From: Aequoribacter sp049615385
GTDB taxonomy: Bacteria > Pseudomonadota > Gammaproteobacteria > Pseudomonadales > Halieaceae
Assembly: GCF_049615385.1 (NCBI RefSeq)
Contig: NZ_JBMZFL010000001.1
Length of the DNA stretch: 64,000 nucleotides
Direction: 5' to 3' (one strand)
The notes under the pieces are model-generated. The model saw only the letters and a program-made list of their open reading frames with translations, was not told the DNA's origin and searched no databases. The position numbers were made by a program, and so were the translations under genes. Numbering within the stretch: the stretch's first letter is position 1; each line of letters begins with the position of its first letter. Below are positions 32,453 through 41,462 of the stretch, piece after piece.

Positions 32453-33103
32453 ATGTATCCGACATGGGATCTACTGCAACGTCTTGTCCATTGGTGCTTT
32501 CCTGTTTTGATCGTGTTTGCTTGGTGGAGTGCTGAAAACGGCCAGATGCAGTGGCATGCCTACGCCGGCTATGCCTTGCTAGTACTCGTCCTCTGGCGCA
32601 TTGTGTGGGGTTTCGTAGGCTCTGATCACGCTAAGTTCAAGCAGTTTGTTGTTGGCGTGCCGTCAATCCTCTCGTATTTGAAGGATGCTCGCACTGAGCG
32701 CCCTGGTCACAACCCTTTGGGTGGCTGGTCGGTCGTGACAATGCTGGGTTTGCTATTGGTGCAAACAGTGTCGGGGCTGTTTAATACTGATGAACTCTTG
32801 TTACAAGGCCCTCTAACGGTGTTTGCGAGTGACGGACTGATCGAGATTGCCAGTGAAGTGCATGAAACATCGTGGATTGGGATACAGGCCCTGGTGTTGC
32901 TGCATATTGTGGTGGTGTGCTACCACCAATGGGTTAAGAAAGACGGGTTGATCACTCAGATGGGGTTTGGGTCTCGGCTCACTCGCGTTTCCTCCCGGCG
33001 TCCAAGATTATGGCTGGGTATGCTAGTTTTGGCGCTCGTCGCCGCGACGGTGGTAGCGATCGGACTCGTGTTGCCAGAGCCCGAACCGCTGTGGAGTTTT
33101 TAG
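32453..33103 (+). CDS. Cytochrome b561 family protein
   Basis: This 216-residue four-helix inner-membrane dihaem protein belongs to the bacterial cytochrome b561 / Ni-hydrogenase b-subunit fold. Haem-ligand histidines are expected in LVHWCFP (helix 1), WHAYAGYALL (helix 2), the periplasmic-side SEVHETSWIG region (helix 3) and LVLLHIVVV (helix 4). The loop GHNPLGGWSVVTML is characteristic. A fifth hydrophobic segment sits at the C-terminus. ATG 32453 is preferred; GTG 32435 is an in-frame alternative. It converges on the cytochrome c' gene one base away; b561 and c' genes are often paired, suggesting electron exchange between them. Confidence 0.88.
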   Translation: MYPTWDLLQRLVHWCFPVLIVFAWWSAENGQMQWHAYAGYALLVLVLWRIVWGFVGSDHAKFKQFVVGVPSILSYLKDARTERPGHNPLGGWSVVTMLGLLLVQTVSGLFNTDELLLQGPLTVFASDGLIEIASEVHETSWIGIQALVLLHIVVVCYHQWVKKDGLITQMGFGSRLTRVSSRRPRLWLGMLVLALVAATVVAIGLVLPEPEPLWSF

Positions 33104-33104
33104 C

Positions 33105-33554
33105 TCAGTACAGGTAATCCTTGGCTTTGTAATCGTCGTGGCAGGCTTTACAGGATTGTCCTAAGCCACCCAGGTTGTCGATACCTCCGTCGTCGGCAGA
33201 CAGCGCGTTAATCGCATCTTGCATTGCCCCAAACTTACTTTTGAAATCATCTGTGTTCGACCAGATCTCAGGCTTTGCGCGCGTTGTGCCCTTGTCACTG
33301 CCTGCGGGGAAGGCGCTCGTAACATCAATACTCGAAAGTGCTTTCAAATTGCTGATGTGCGTTGAGGCCTGGGTGGCGTCGTAGTCGATTTTGCCTTGTG
33401 CCATGCCAAAGAGTGGTCCCGCGTTCGCACCGATTAGGGCAAAGTAAGATTGACGATAACTTTGATTGGGCTCTTCTTTGACTTGGTGCGCGAGAGTGGT
33501 GGCACTCAGGCTTGCTGTTAATGCAGCGAGTGTTGCAGTTCGTAGAAAACGCAT
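33105..33554 (-). CDS. Cytochrome c'
   Basis: This 149-residue periplasmic haem protein has a signal peptide (about residues 1-22, ending TTLAHQ) and a single CXXCH haem site at the very C-terminal end (CKACHDDYK, residues 135-139), as is typical of the four-helix cytochrome c' family. Members bind NO or CO and may take part in nitrosative-stress defence or electron transfer. It ends one base from the convergent cytochrome b561 gene, a common partner. It follows the acyl-CoA dehydrogenase gene on the same strand, separated by a hairpin. Confidence 0.9.
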   Translation of the reverse strand: MRFLRTATLAALTASLSATTLAHQVKEEPNQSYRQSYFALIGANAGPLFGMAQGKIDYDATQASTHISNLKALSSIDVTSAFPAGSDKGTTRAKPEIWSNTDDFKSKFGAMQDAINALSADDGGIDNLGGLGQSCKACHDDYKAKDYLY

Positions 33555-33573
33555 AATGACTCCTTAAGTTAAC

Positions 33574-33594
33574 GGGCGTACTTTTGATACGCCC
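33574..33594 (-). terminator. Hairpin between acyl-CoA dehydrogenase and cytochrome c' genes
   Basis: A perfect 7-base-pair stem GGGCGTA/TACGCCC (33574-33580 with 33588-33594) with a seven-base loop lies just after the stop of the acyl-CoA dehydrogenase gene (minus strand). The following minus-strand bases (GTTAACTTAA) are only mildly T-rich. It may terminate the upstream gene or stabilise its mRNA. Confidence 0.45.
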
Positions 33595-33614
33595 AGAGTA
33601 GCAAAGAACTTTAC

Positions 33615-34751
33615 CTATCGTCCAAGAATACTGCGCGCTATAAGTTCGCGCATAATCTCGGCCGAGCCGCCGTAAATACGTTGTATGCGAGCGTCGACGT
33701 AAAACCGTGAAATTGGATACTCGGTCGTATAGCCATAACCACCAAATAGTTGTATGCAATCGTCCACTACTCGACACTGCATGTCGCACGATGCCAGTTT
33801 CAACATCGCGGCGTCGTCAGTACTCAGCTCGCCTCGTGCATACTGCGCGGCACAGCTCTCGTACAGCGCTTTGTTCAGGGCGATTTCCGTTTTGACATCG
33901 GCCAACTTGAAGCGCGTATTCTGAAATTTTGCGATCGATTGTCCAAAGGCTTGCCGCTCTTGCACGTATTGAACCGTCAGGTCCAGCGCCCCTTGGGCCT
34001 GATATACGGCCTGCGCGGCGATGCCTAGTCGCTCGCGAGGGAGTTCTTGCATCATAATGACGAACCCTTTGTTTTCTTCACCTAAAAGGGCGTCTGCTGG
34101 AAGTCTCATATCCTGGAAAAACAGCAGTGCCGTATCGGAGGCGTGCTGACCGATCTTGTCGAGCTTTTTGCCGCGCTCGAACCCCGGCAAAGAGGTGTCG
34201 ACCAAGAATAGCGAGGTGCCCTTTGCACCTTTACCGGGGTCGGTAATGGCCGCCACGATCACAAGATCAGCGTGCATGCCGTTGGTGATAAAAATCTTCG
34301 AGCCATTCAAAATCCACCCGTCACCATCACGTACCGCGTTGGTTTTTATGCCTTGCACGTCGCTGCCTGCGCCAGGTTCGGTCATGCCTAAGGCGCCAAC
34401 GACCTCGCCGGAGACCATTTTTGGAAGCCATCGTTCTTTTTGGGCATCGGTGCCATGGTGAATTAGGTACGGAGCAACAATATTCGAATGAATGCCGTAG
34501 CCTGACGCTAATCCGCCGAAGCCCATGTAAGACATTTCCTCAATCATCGCTAAAGTCACTTCTGGTCCCGTGCCGGCGCCGCCGTATTCCTCGCTGACGT
34601 CAGGGCACAATAAACCTGCTTCACCTAACGTGTTCCAAAGTGACCTAGGGACCCATTTGTCTTCTTCCCATTGATCGTAGTATGGCTGTATTTCTGCTTC
34701 AAAGGCGCGGCGTGCCATGTCCTTAAATAGCGTGAGTTCTTCCGATTGCAT
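33615..34751 (-). CDS. Acyl-CoA dehydrogenase
   Basis: This 378-residue FAD flavoenzyme introduces a trans-2 double bond in an acyl-CoA. Signatures are ALGMTEPGAGSDVQGIKT (first ACAD motif), the middle domain KIFITNGMHADLVIVAA, and the C-terminal QLFGGYGYTTEYPISRFYVD followed by RIYGGSAEIMREL. The MCAD-type catalytic Glu position in the last motif is Gly here; the catalytic Glu is more likely the one in ELPRERLGIA, as in long-chain or isovaleryl types. I start at ATG 34751 because AGGAG precedes it; the open frame extends 34 codons further. It diverges from an aldehyde dehydrogenase. The substrate is unknown. Confidence 0.92.
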   Translation of the reverse strand: MQSEELTLFKDMARRAFEAEIQPYYDQWEEDKWVPRSLWNTLGEAGLLCPDVSEEYGGAGTGPEVTLAMIEEMSYMGFGGLASGYGIHSNIVAPYLIHHGTDAQKERWLPKMVSGEVVGALGMTEPGAGSDVQGIKTNAVRDGDGWILNGSKIFITNGMHADLVIVAAITDPGKGAKGTSLFLVDTSLPGFERGKKLDKIGQHASDTALLFFQDMRLPADALLGEENKGFVIMMQELPRERLGIAAQAVYQAQGALDLTVQYVQERQAFGQSIAKFQNTRFKLADVKTEIALNKALYESCAAQYARGELSTDDAAMLKLASCDMQCRVVDDCIQLFGGYGYTTEYPISRFYVDARIQRIYGGSAEIMRELIARSILGR

Positions 34752-34906
34752 ACTTAATCTCCTGTTATTGATTCTGCATGGTAGCGGGAGCCAGTCGGCC
34801 TTTGCAATGTCTGTGACGAATGATGCGGTTTTGTCCCAAAAAGGCCTAGGCAAATGCTCGAGTATTGATACACTCTAGAGCGTCAAAAATAATACGGAGA
34901 AGCCGA

Positions 34907-36337
34907 ATGTGTGAGTACACACAGTTTTATATCAATGGTGTGTGGGTGGATCCATGTCAGGCGCAAGTCTGTGATGTGATAAACCCAGCGAATGAGCAGG
35001 TGGTCGGTCGCATAAGCTTGGGCAGTGACGCCGATGTCGATCGGGCTGTCGCCGCCGCCAAGCACGCGTTCGAGTCTTACTCTGAGTGGTCTGTTGAGCA
35101 GCGAATGGCTTTGTTACGGCGTATTGTGGAAGTGTACCAGGCGCGCTACGGGGACGTGGCAGAGGCAATTCGCCTCGAAATGGGGGCGCCAGCGACCCTT
35201 GCAGTCGAGGCCCAAGCCGGTGCGGGCCTCGCGCATATCGCAGAGGCTCTGAATGTCTTGCAAACCTATGCATTTGAGGAAGACCACGGGGAGCACAAGG
35301 TGGTTAAAGAACCGATCGGGGTCTGCGCGCTGATCACTCCATGGAACTGGCCGGTCAACCAAATTGCTTGTAAGGTGGCGCCCGTTCTGGCGACTGGCTG
35401 CACGATGGTTTTGAAACCTAGCGAAGTCGCTCCCTTGTCCGCTGTCATTTTTGCGGAAATTTTGCACGAAGCGGGTGTTCCCGCCGGAGTATTTAACTTA
35501 GTGAATGGCGATGGGGCTGGTGTCGGCACTGCCTTATCGAAGCACCCCGATGTTGATTTGGTCTCGTTTACTGGGTCGACGCGTGCAGGGACCTTAATCG
35601 CTCAGAATGCGGCACCTACGGTAAAACGTGTAACACAAGAGTTGGGGGGGAAATCGCCTAACATTATCCTGCCGGACGCCAACATTCAGGAAGCGGTGAT
35701 CCGCGGCGCCATGCATATGTTCCACAACACGGGACAAAGCTGTAATGCGCCGTCTCGCATGTTAGTTCACCGTGATCAAGTGGCCGAGGCCGAGGCCGCT
35801 GCGGTAATGGCAGCAGAGATGGTGGTGGTGGGTGATCCTGCTGACGAAGCGACTAGCATGGGACCGCTCGTCAGTCAGGTACAGTTTGATCGTGTACAGG
35901 GCTTGATCGCTAAAGGCATTGAAGAGGGCGCGAAGCTGGTTTGCGGTGGCTTGGGTCGACCTGAGGGCTTAACTTCGGGGTATTTTGTGAAGCCAACCGT
36001 ATTTTCGGATGTAGCGAACGAGATGACCGTCGCACGCGAGGAAATTTTTGGTCCTGTATTGGTGATCATCCCCTATGATACCGAAGACGACGCGATTCGC
36101 ATTGCGAACGACACGAATTACGGTTTGGCAGGTTATGTACAGAGCGGTGACCTTGATCGGGCGCGACGGGTGGCACGTAAGATACGGGCAGGCAACGTGA
36201 AGATCAACGGCGCATCCGGTGGCCCCAATATCCCATTCGGCGGCTATAAACAGTCTGGAAACGGACGCGAATGGGGCGCTCATGGCTTCACAGATTATCT
36301 TGAAATCAAGGCCATTGAAGGTTTCGCGACGACTTGA
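34907..36337 (+). CDS. Aldehyde dehydrogenase family protein
   Basis: This 476-residue NAD(P)-dependent aldehyde dehydrogenase has the cofactor region VCALITPWNWPVNQIACKVA, FTGSTRAGTLIAQNA, the general-base Glu in RVTQELGGKSPNIIL and the nucleophile Cys in NTGQSCNAPSRM. The C-terminal FGGYKQSGNGREWGAHG is conserved in the superfamily. I start at ATG 34907 (GGAG eight bases upstream); an ATG at 34865 would add 14 residues with no homology. It diverges from an acyl-CoA dehydrogenase, suggesting a shared catabolic context, but the substrate cannot be inferred. Confidence 0.92.
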   Translation: MCEYTQFYINGVWVDPCQAQVCDVINPANEQVVGRISLGSDADVDRAVAAAKHAFESYSEWSVEQRMALLRRIVEVYQARYGDVAEAIRLEMGAPATLAVEAQAGAGLAHIAEALNVLQTYAFEEDHGEHKVVKEPIGVCALITPWNWPVNQIACKVAPVLATGCTMVLKPSEVAPLSAVIFAEILHEAGVPAGVFNLVNGDGAGVGTALSKHPDVDLVSFTGSTRAGTLIAQNAAPTVKRVTQELGGKSPNIILPDANIQEAVIRGAMHMFHNTGQSCNAPSRMLVHRDQVAEAEAAAVMAAEMVVVGDPADEATSMGPLVSQVQFDRVQGLIAKGIEEGAKLVCGGLGRPEGLTSGYFVKPTVFSDVANEMTVAREEIFGPVLVIIPYDTEDDAIRIANDTNYGLAGYVQSGDLDRARRVARKIRAGNVKINGASGGPNIPFGGYKQSGNGREWGAHGFTDYLEIKAIEGFATT

Positions 36338-36359
36338 AAAATTAGAGGATACGACGAGC

Positions 36360-39300
36360 ATGAAATTCAGAAGGACCTTTGATGTTAGGTGGGCGGCGAT
36401 ACTGGCCGCTCTGATGACGCCACCCGTTAGTTTTGCAGCACCAGGGGTGGCAACTGATTCCGATGCGGAAGGAGCCGACAGCCAATTGCATCAGATGATC
36501 TGGCAAGGTCCGACCGAGAAAGTCGAATTCACGACTGACGAGGGAACATGGCTTAATTTGGATGTCAGTCCCGACGGCACCCGAATCGTCTTTGATATGC
36601 TTGGGGACCTCTACCTTGTGCCAATCGAAGGCGGCGAGGCACAGCGTCTCACGACGACGCTAGCGCAAGAAGTTCAGCCTCGGTTTAGCCCCGATGGAAA
36701 TTCACTTGCCTACATTAGCGACGCCAATGGCGGTAACAATATCTTCGTTATGGATCTTGCCTCCAAAGAGGAGCGACCCATTACAACGGAGAAATTCCGC
36801 TCGCTCACAAACCCTCGCTGGCACCCCAATGGCTCTGGCATTGTCGCGCGCAAGCATTTCACCGGGTCGCGCTCCCTGGGCTCGGGAGAGATGTGGTTTT
36901 ATCATCTTGATGGAGGAAGCGGGGTACAGCTCACCACTAAACGTAATGAACAGCAAGACGAGAACGACCCCGTGTATTCGCCCGACGGTCGTTACCTGTT
37001 CTACACGCAAGATGCGACTCCGGGCCCATATTTCCAGTACAACAAAAATCCTCATGAGGGTATTTATGTTACTCGGCGTTTGGATCTAGACACGGGTGAG
37101 AATATCGCTTTACTGGGCGGCCCCGGTGGTGCCGTTCGCCCGGAGCCATCGCCGGATGGGCGCTACCTTGCTTACGTTAAGCGCATCCAAACAGACTCTG
37201 CGCTGATGCTGTACGATCGTCGCACGGGTCAAAACCAAGTCCTTTACCGAGAACTCGATCATGACCAACAGGAGGTATGGGCACTGTTTGGCCTATACCC
37301 CAATTTTGCTTGGACACCAGACAGTGAATCGATCGTGTTTTGGGCGGCGGGTAAGTTGCACCGCATAAACGTCGAATCGAAGGCAGTCGTGGGAATTCCC
37401 TTTACGGCGTCAGTTTCTCAAGTGTTGGCAAAGACCACTAAAGCAACGCCCAAGCTAGGTGTCGATGAGGTATCATCGATGATGCTGCGCGATTTTGCCA
37501 CATCACCGGATGGTCGCTATGTCGTGTTTCACTCCTTGGGGCATCTGTATTACGCCGACGTAAAAGATCCTCAGCCAAAACGTCTGACAAAACTCGATGG
37601 CTTTGAGTACGCCCCTCAGTTCAGCGCGGACGGTAAATACTTGGTCTTTGCGCACTGGCAAGACGAGTCTTATGGCTTGATCTATCGCGGCAGCTGGCGT
37701 GGCGCAAAAGGTGTTTCTGGACTGGCAAAAATTACGAGTGAGCCGGGTCATTACCAACATCCCGACGTCAATAATCAGGGCGTGGTTGTCTATCAAAAGC
37801 AGACGGGCAATTCGTTCAGAGGCCTACTCTACGGGCTAGAGCCTGGCATTTACGTCAGCGGCAACAACGGCAAGGCTCGGAGAATATTGCGTGAGGGTCG
37901 GAAACCGATTTTCTTGAATGACGACTTGATTGCCTATGAGCATGGTGGCGGAGACAAGCGGTTTATCAGTACGGTACAACAAGATGGTACACAGCAGCGC
38001 ACGCGCTATAGCTTAGGTTCAATCAGCGAGTGGGCGATCGACCCTGCTGGCGAACACATAGCGTATCGAAAAGATTTTAAAGTCTTTGTTGCTCCCATTG
38101 TGTTATCGGCTAAAGAACAGCTTCTCGGTGGTGCTGAACTTTCTTCAATCCAAGCCTCAAGTGGCGCCGGACGCTATCTGCACTGGTCGTCTCAGGCTTT
38201 GCACTGGAGCTTGGGTTCAACCTACAGCAGTGTGGCTATGACCTCTTCTGAAGCGAAGCCAACTGAGCAGACGCTTGAACTTACCTTCCCTGTGTCGCGT
38301 TCAAACAAGCTTATTGCCTACCAGAATGCCAGGATTATTCCAGTCGTCGGAGTACCCATCGAGCTCGGTACTTTGCTGGTACAAGGCAACAAAATTGTTG
38401 CGATAGGCGATTCTGATTCGGTTGAGGTTCCTGTCGATGCGATAGTCATTGATGTCTCCGGCAAAACCATTGTGCCTGGTTTTATCGATACCCATGCTCA
38501 TCACAGTGGGCACTTTTACTCGTCGCCGTTGCCCGAGACCAACGCGAGCTACCTCGCGAACTTGGCATTCGGCGTTACCACGACGCACGACCCCTCGAGT
38601 AACACCGAGACGGTGTTTTCCTTGGCTGAATTGCAGCGCGCTGGCACGCTCATAGGTCCAAGGATTTTTTCTACTGGGTCGGTGCTCTACGGGGCTAAGT
38701 CAAACTCTTTTGTCGACATACAATCGCTGGACGATGCCCGTATGCATCTCAAACGTTTGCAGGCCCAGGGTGCGTTCTCGGTGAAAAGCTACAATCAGCC
38801 GCGGCGCGAACAAAGGCAGTGGATTATGCAGGCCGCGGCAGAGCTTGGAATGTCCGTATACCCTGAGGGTGGGGCGACGTTCTACAATCAGCTGACCCAC
38901 ATCCTTGATGGCTCGACGGGTCTGGAGCACAATTTACCCGTAGCACCCTTGTATGAGGATGTCTTGCGATTGTGGCAGGGCGCGCCGCACGTTGGCTATA
39001 CCCAGACCTTGGTGGTTAATTACGCAGGGCTCAATAGCGAGTACTATTGGTATCAAGATTCCAATGTTTGGGAGCATGAACTGCTCGGGCGCTATACACC
39101 CCTCGCCGAGTTGACCGCGCGTTCTCGACGGGTGGCACAAGCAGCTGAGGACGATTATTTTTTCAAAACAGTGGCAGCGAGCGGTAAAGCCCTTCAAGAT
39201 CGCGGGGTGCTCGTAACGGTTGGAGCACACGGTCAGTTACAAGGTCTTGGCTATCACTGGGAAATGTGGTCGTTAGCTGAAGGCGGAATGACGCCGGAAA

Positions 39301-39638
39301 AAGTGCTGCAAGCTGCTACCATTGATGGCGCGCGCTATTTGAACATGGACCGAGAAATAGGCAGTTTGGAAGTCGGCAAACTCGCGGACTTTGTTGTTTT
39401 AAACAAAAACCCCCTGGACGATATACGCAACACAGACAGTGTGGCGATGGTCAGTATTGATGGACGCTTATACGACAGTTCGAGTATGAATCAAGTCGCA
39501 CCCCAAGCAAAAGAGCGAGGTGCACTTTGGTTTGAGCGCGAAGGAGCCAATGCGCTTTGGAACGCTGAGAACTGGGGTATGACGCGCCCAGAGGAAGACT
39601 TCCCGATCTGCCCAGCGCACGCGCCAACGCATTGGTAG
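36360..39638 (+). CDS. Secreted beta-propeller (TolB/PD40-like) fused to amidohydrolase
   Basis: This 1092-residue exported protein starts with a signal peptide (about residues 1-25, ending PPVSFAAP). Residues of roughly 50-640 contain repeated PD40/TolB-type beta-propeller blades, seen as LNLDVSPDGTRIVFD, QPRFSPDGNSLAYIS, DPVYSPDGRYLFYTQD and FATSPDGRYVVFHS. The last 400 residues are a metal-dependent amidohydrolase: VPGFIDTHAHHSGHFY (HxH at about 712-714), FGVTTTHDPSSN, GLEHNLPVAP, TVGAHGQLQGLGYHWEM and the closing EVGKLADFVVLNKNPLDD. The ATG at 36360 follows AGAGGAT. Such fusions are known in marine gammaproteobacteria; they are probably periplasmic, with peptide-like or cyclic-amide substrates, but the reaction is not established. 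Confidence 0.88.
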   Translation: MKFRRTFDVRWAAILAALMTPPVSFAAPGVATDSDAEGADSQLHQMIWQGPTEKVEFTTDEGTWLNLDVSPDGTRIVFDMLGDLYLVPIEGGEAQRLTTTLAQEVQPRFSPDGNSLAYISDANGGNNIFVMDLASKEERPITTEKFRSLTNPRWHPNGSGIVARKHFTGSRSLGSGEMWFYHLDGGSGVQLTTKRNEQQDENDPVYSPDGRYLFYTQDATPGPYFQYNKNPHEGIYVTRRLDLDTGENIALLGGPGGAVRPEPSPDGRYLAYVKRIQTDSALMLYDRRTGQNQVLYRELDHDQQEVWALFGLYPNFAWTPDSESIVFWAAGKLHRINVESKAVVGIPFTASVSQVLAKTTKATPKLGVDEVSSMMLRDFATSPDGRYVVFHSLGHLYYADVKDPQPKRLTKLDGFEYAPQFSADGKYLVFAHWQDESYGLIYRGSWRGAKGVSGLAKITSEPGHYQHPDVNNQGVVVYQKQTGNSFRGLLYGLEPGIYVSGNNGKARRILREGRKPIFLNDDLIAYEHGGGDKRFISTVQQDGTQQRTRYSLGSISEWAIDPAGEHIAYRKDFKVFVAPIVLSAKEQLLGGAELSSIQASSGAGRYLHWSSQALHWSLGSTYSSVAMTSSEAKPTEQTLELTFPVSRSNKLIAYQNARIIPVVGVPIELGTLLVQGNKIVAIGDSDSVEVPVDAIVIDVSGKTIVPGFIDTHAHHSGHFYSSPLPETNASYLANLAFGVTTTHDPSSNTETVFSLAELQRAGTLIGPRIFSTGSVLYGAKSNSFVDIQSLDDARMHLKRLQAQGAFSVKSYNQPRREQRQWIMQAAAELGMSVYPEGGATFYNQLTHILDGSTGLEHNLPVAPLYEDVLRLWQGAPHVGYTQTLVVNYAGLNSEYYWYQDSNVWEHELLGRYTPLAELTARSRRVAQAAEDDYFFKTVAASGKALQDRGVLVTVGAHGQLQGLGYHWEMWSLAEGGMTPEKVLQAATIDGARYLNMDREIGSLEVGKLADFVVLNKNPLDDIRNTDSVAMVSIDGRLYDSSSMNQVAPQAKERGALWFEREGANALWNAENWGMTRPEEDFPICPAHAPTHW

Positions 39639-39646
39639 GGCTCATA

Positions 39647-39673
39647 AGGCTCTGTCGATCCAGGGCCTTTTTT
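39647..39673 (+). terminator. Rho-independent terminator after the propeller-amidohydrolase
   Basis: An 8-base-pair stem AGGCTCTG/CAGGGCCT (39647-39654 with 39661-39668, one G-U pair) with a six-base loop leads directly into TTTTTT (39668-39673). It begins nine bases after the stop codon. This is the best terminator in the window. Confidence 0.85.
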
Positions 39674-39735
39674 ATCGAATCTATCGGTCGCACACCCCTG
39701 CAATGTAGCTAAGACGAAAATTTTTGAGGGTTATT

Positions 39736-40545
39736 ATGGCAATACAGCATTTTGCAGGGTCTGCTTCAACGAAAATTTGTTTTGCCCATGCAAACGGTTA
39801 TCCACCGGGGAGTTATCGGCCCCTGCTCGAAGCCTTGGCCGATTTTGCATCTGTGTACACTTACGATCACCTACCTCTAAGAATGCCGGAGGGTCCCTAC
39901 AAAGGGGTGAAGTGGGGACATTTCGCCGACGATTACATCGGACAATTACAGCGCGCTTTTGATGAGCCCGTCGTGTTGCTGGGCCACAGCCTAGGTGGCA
40001 CCGTTTCAATGTTAACCGCGGCACAGCAAAGTGACCTCTGCTCACGCCTGATATTACTCGATCCAGTGTTCATCCCCCCTAAGTTGCAGCTCGCCATGCG
40101 CTTATTGCCACGGTCCAAACGCCAGCAGATGCCGATGGTGCGCAAGGCTTTACGGCGTCCTAATTTCTTTACTGATTACACCGAGGCGTTTCAGTTTCAC
40201 CGCAAGGCGAGAGCGTTTGCAAATTTTAGCGATGACGCACTTTGGGGCTATATTCATGCAGGTTTTGGTCGGCACGACGACGGTGTCGCCCTGAGATTTT
40301 CGCGCGAGTGGGAGGCTGAAATCTACATGTCGGCACCTTGGGTGTGGTCAAAACTCAAGCGTCTTAGTATCCCTACCTTAGGATTGGTGGGCGAACAAAG
40401 CGATGTGGTTCACGAGCCTGTGATTCAGCGTTGGAAGAAGACTCAAAAGGATGTCACGATTGTGCCGATGCAGGGTGGACACCTGTTTCCGCTCGAGTCG
40501 CCGGAAGCTGTTGTACCCTTAGTGCAGGAGTTTTGCTTGAGCTAA
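39736..40545 (+). CDS. Alpha/beta hydrolase
   Basis: This 269-residue protein of the alpha/beta-hydrolase fold has the oxyanion-loop region CFAHANGYPPGSYRPLLEAL, the nucleophile elbow VVLLGHSLGGTVSMLTA (Ser in GHSLGG), a candidate acid Asp in GLVGEQSDVVHE, and the catalytic His in MQGGHLFPLESPE. It has no signal peptide. I choose ATG 39736, with GAGGG at the right distance; a TTG at 39724 would add four residues. It is a single-gene unit after a terminator and converges on a TauE/SafE gene. Substrate unknown (esterase or lactonase are equally possible). Confidence 0.87.
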   Translation: MAIQHFAGSASTKICFAHANGYPPGSYRPLLEALADFASVYTYDHLPLRMPEGPYKGVKWGHFADDYIGQLQRAFDEPVVLLGHSLGGTVSMLTAAQQSDLCSRLILLDPVFIPPKLQLAMRLLPRSKRQQMPMVRKALRRPNFFTDYTEAFQFHRKARAFANFSDDALWGYIHAGFGRHDDGVALRFSREWEAEIYMSAPWVWSKLKRLSIPTLGLVGEQSDVVHEPVIQRWKKTQKDVTIVPMQGGHLFPLESPEAVVPLVQEFCLS

Positions 40546-40580
40546 TGTGCTGGGTCCGCAGTTTTGGCCCTGAACCTCGC

Positions 40581-41354
40581 TCAATACTGCAGTAAGCCGG
40601 CAAGTGCCACTGCGATGAGTGCGATACCAATCCACTGCATAAAGCGCTTTGGCTCGACCTGCAGCGAATACTGATGGAACTTAAGACCCAAGACGTGCCC
40701 GATCGCAGCGGCTGGAAGTAACCATAGATGTGCTTTCCATTGTAAATCGATACCCGCTGCGGCGAAGGCGGCTAGCTTGATCGAGACTAAGATAAACCAC
40801 AAAGCAAACAAAGTGTCGCGAAGCTGTTCCCTTGGAAGTTGTCTTGCCATTACAGCGATAATCAGCGGCGCCCCAATCAGTGATGTTCCCGAAACATACC
40901 CTCCCAAAATGAGAAAGACCCAATCCAGGACAGGGTGATTCGAGACGAAACTCTTCTGTAAAACGTAGCTCAATCCATAGATCAACACGATTGCGAAAAT
41001 AACGTTAGTAATGACATCGTTGGGAAGGCTTATTACACCAAAAACCCCGAGGAGTTTTGGGATAATCGTGATGGCCAAGATTTTTTTGAGATACAGCCTG
41101 TTGATATTCGACTCGAACGCGGGTTGCTGCCCGCGTGCCAGATCTTTTATCCAGGGCTGAGCGATAGTGAGTGACGAGAACACCAATAAATGCACCGACA
41201 CTAAAGGTAAAAAAACTAGAGGCTTATCGTGAATCAAAAGCAAAAAGGGTAACGACAGAACGGCCCCACCAAAGCCCAAACCAGAGCGCACAAAGCCTGA
41301 CCAAATAAAAACAAAAAAGATCGCAATAGTTTGCCAGAGTGCCAGAGCTTCCAT
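40581..41354 (-). CDS. TauE/SafE family sulfite/anion exporter
   Basis: This 257-residue inner-membrane protein has about eight hydrophobic segments and the family hallmark near the N-terminus, GFVRSGLGFGGAVLSLPFLLL, with a repeated pattern in the second half (GGYVSGTSLIGAPLIIAVMA). Members export sulfite, sulfoacetate or other small anions, but most are uncharacterised. Neighbours give no clue about the substrate. The ATG at 41354 lies about 110 bases from the divergent secreted hydrolase gene. Confidence 0.87.
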   Translation of the reverse strand: MEALALWQTIAIFFVFIWSGFVRSGLGFGGAVLSLPFLLLIHDKPLVFLPLVSVHLLVFSSLTIAQPWIKDLARGQQPAFESNINRLYLKKILAITIIPKLLGVFGVISLPNDVITNVIFAIVLIYGLSYVLQKSFVSNHPVLDWVFLILGGYVSGTSLIGAPLIIAVMARQLPREQLRDTLFALWFILVSIKLAAFAAAGIDLQWKAHLWLLPAAAIGHVLGLKFHQYSLQVEPKRFMQWIGIALIAVALAGLLQY

Positions 41355-41462
41355 CGCCTAAGCGCCGTTCTCGAGTTGTTTATCGCGTAGCATGGGGTAT
41401 TCGTCGTGAAAGTGTGACACGGGCGCAAGCTTATCATACCCTAGCTGCTGCTTTACTGTGGA

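Noticed and set aside
36219..36359. N-terminal extension of the propeller-amidohydrolase
   Set aside because: It overlaps the aldehyde dehydrogenase C-terminus and would bury the clear signal peptide that starts at 36360.
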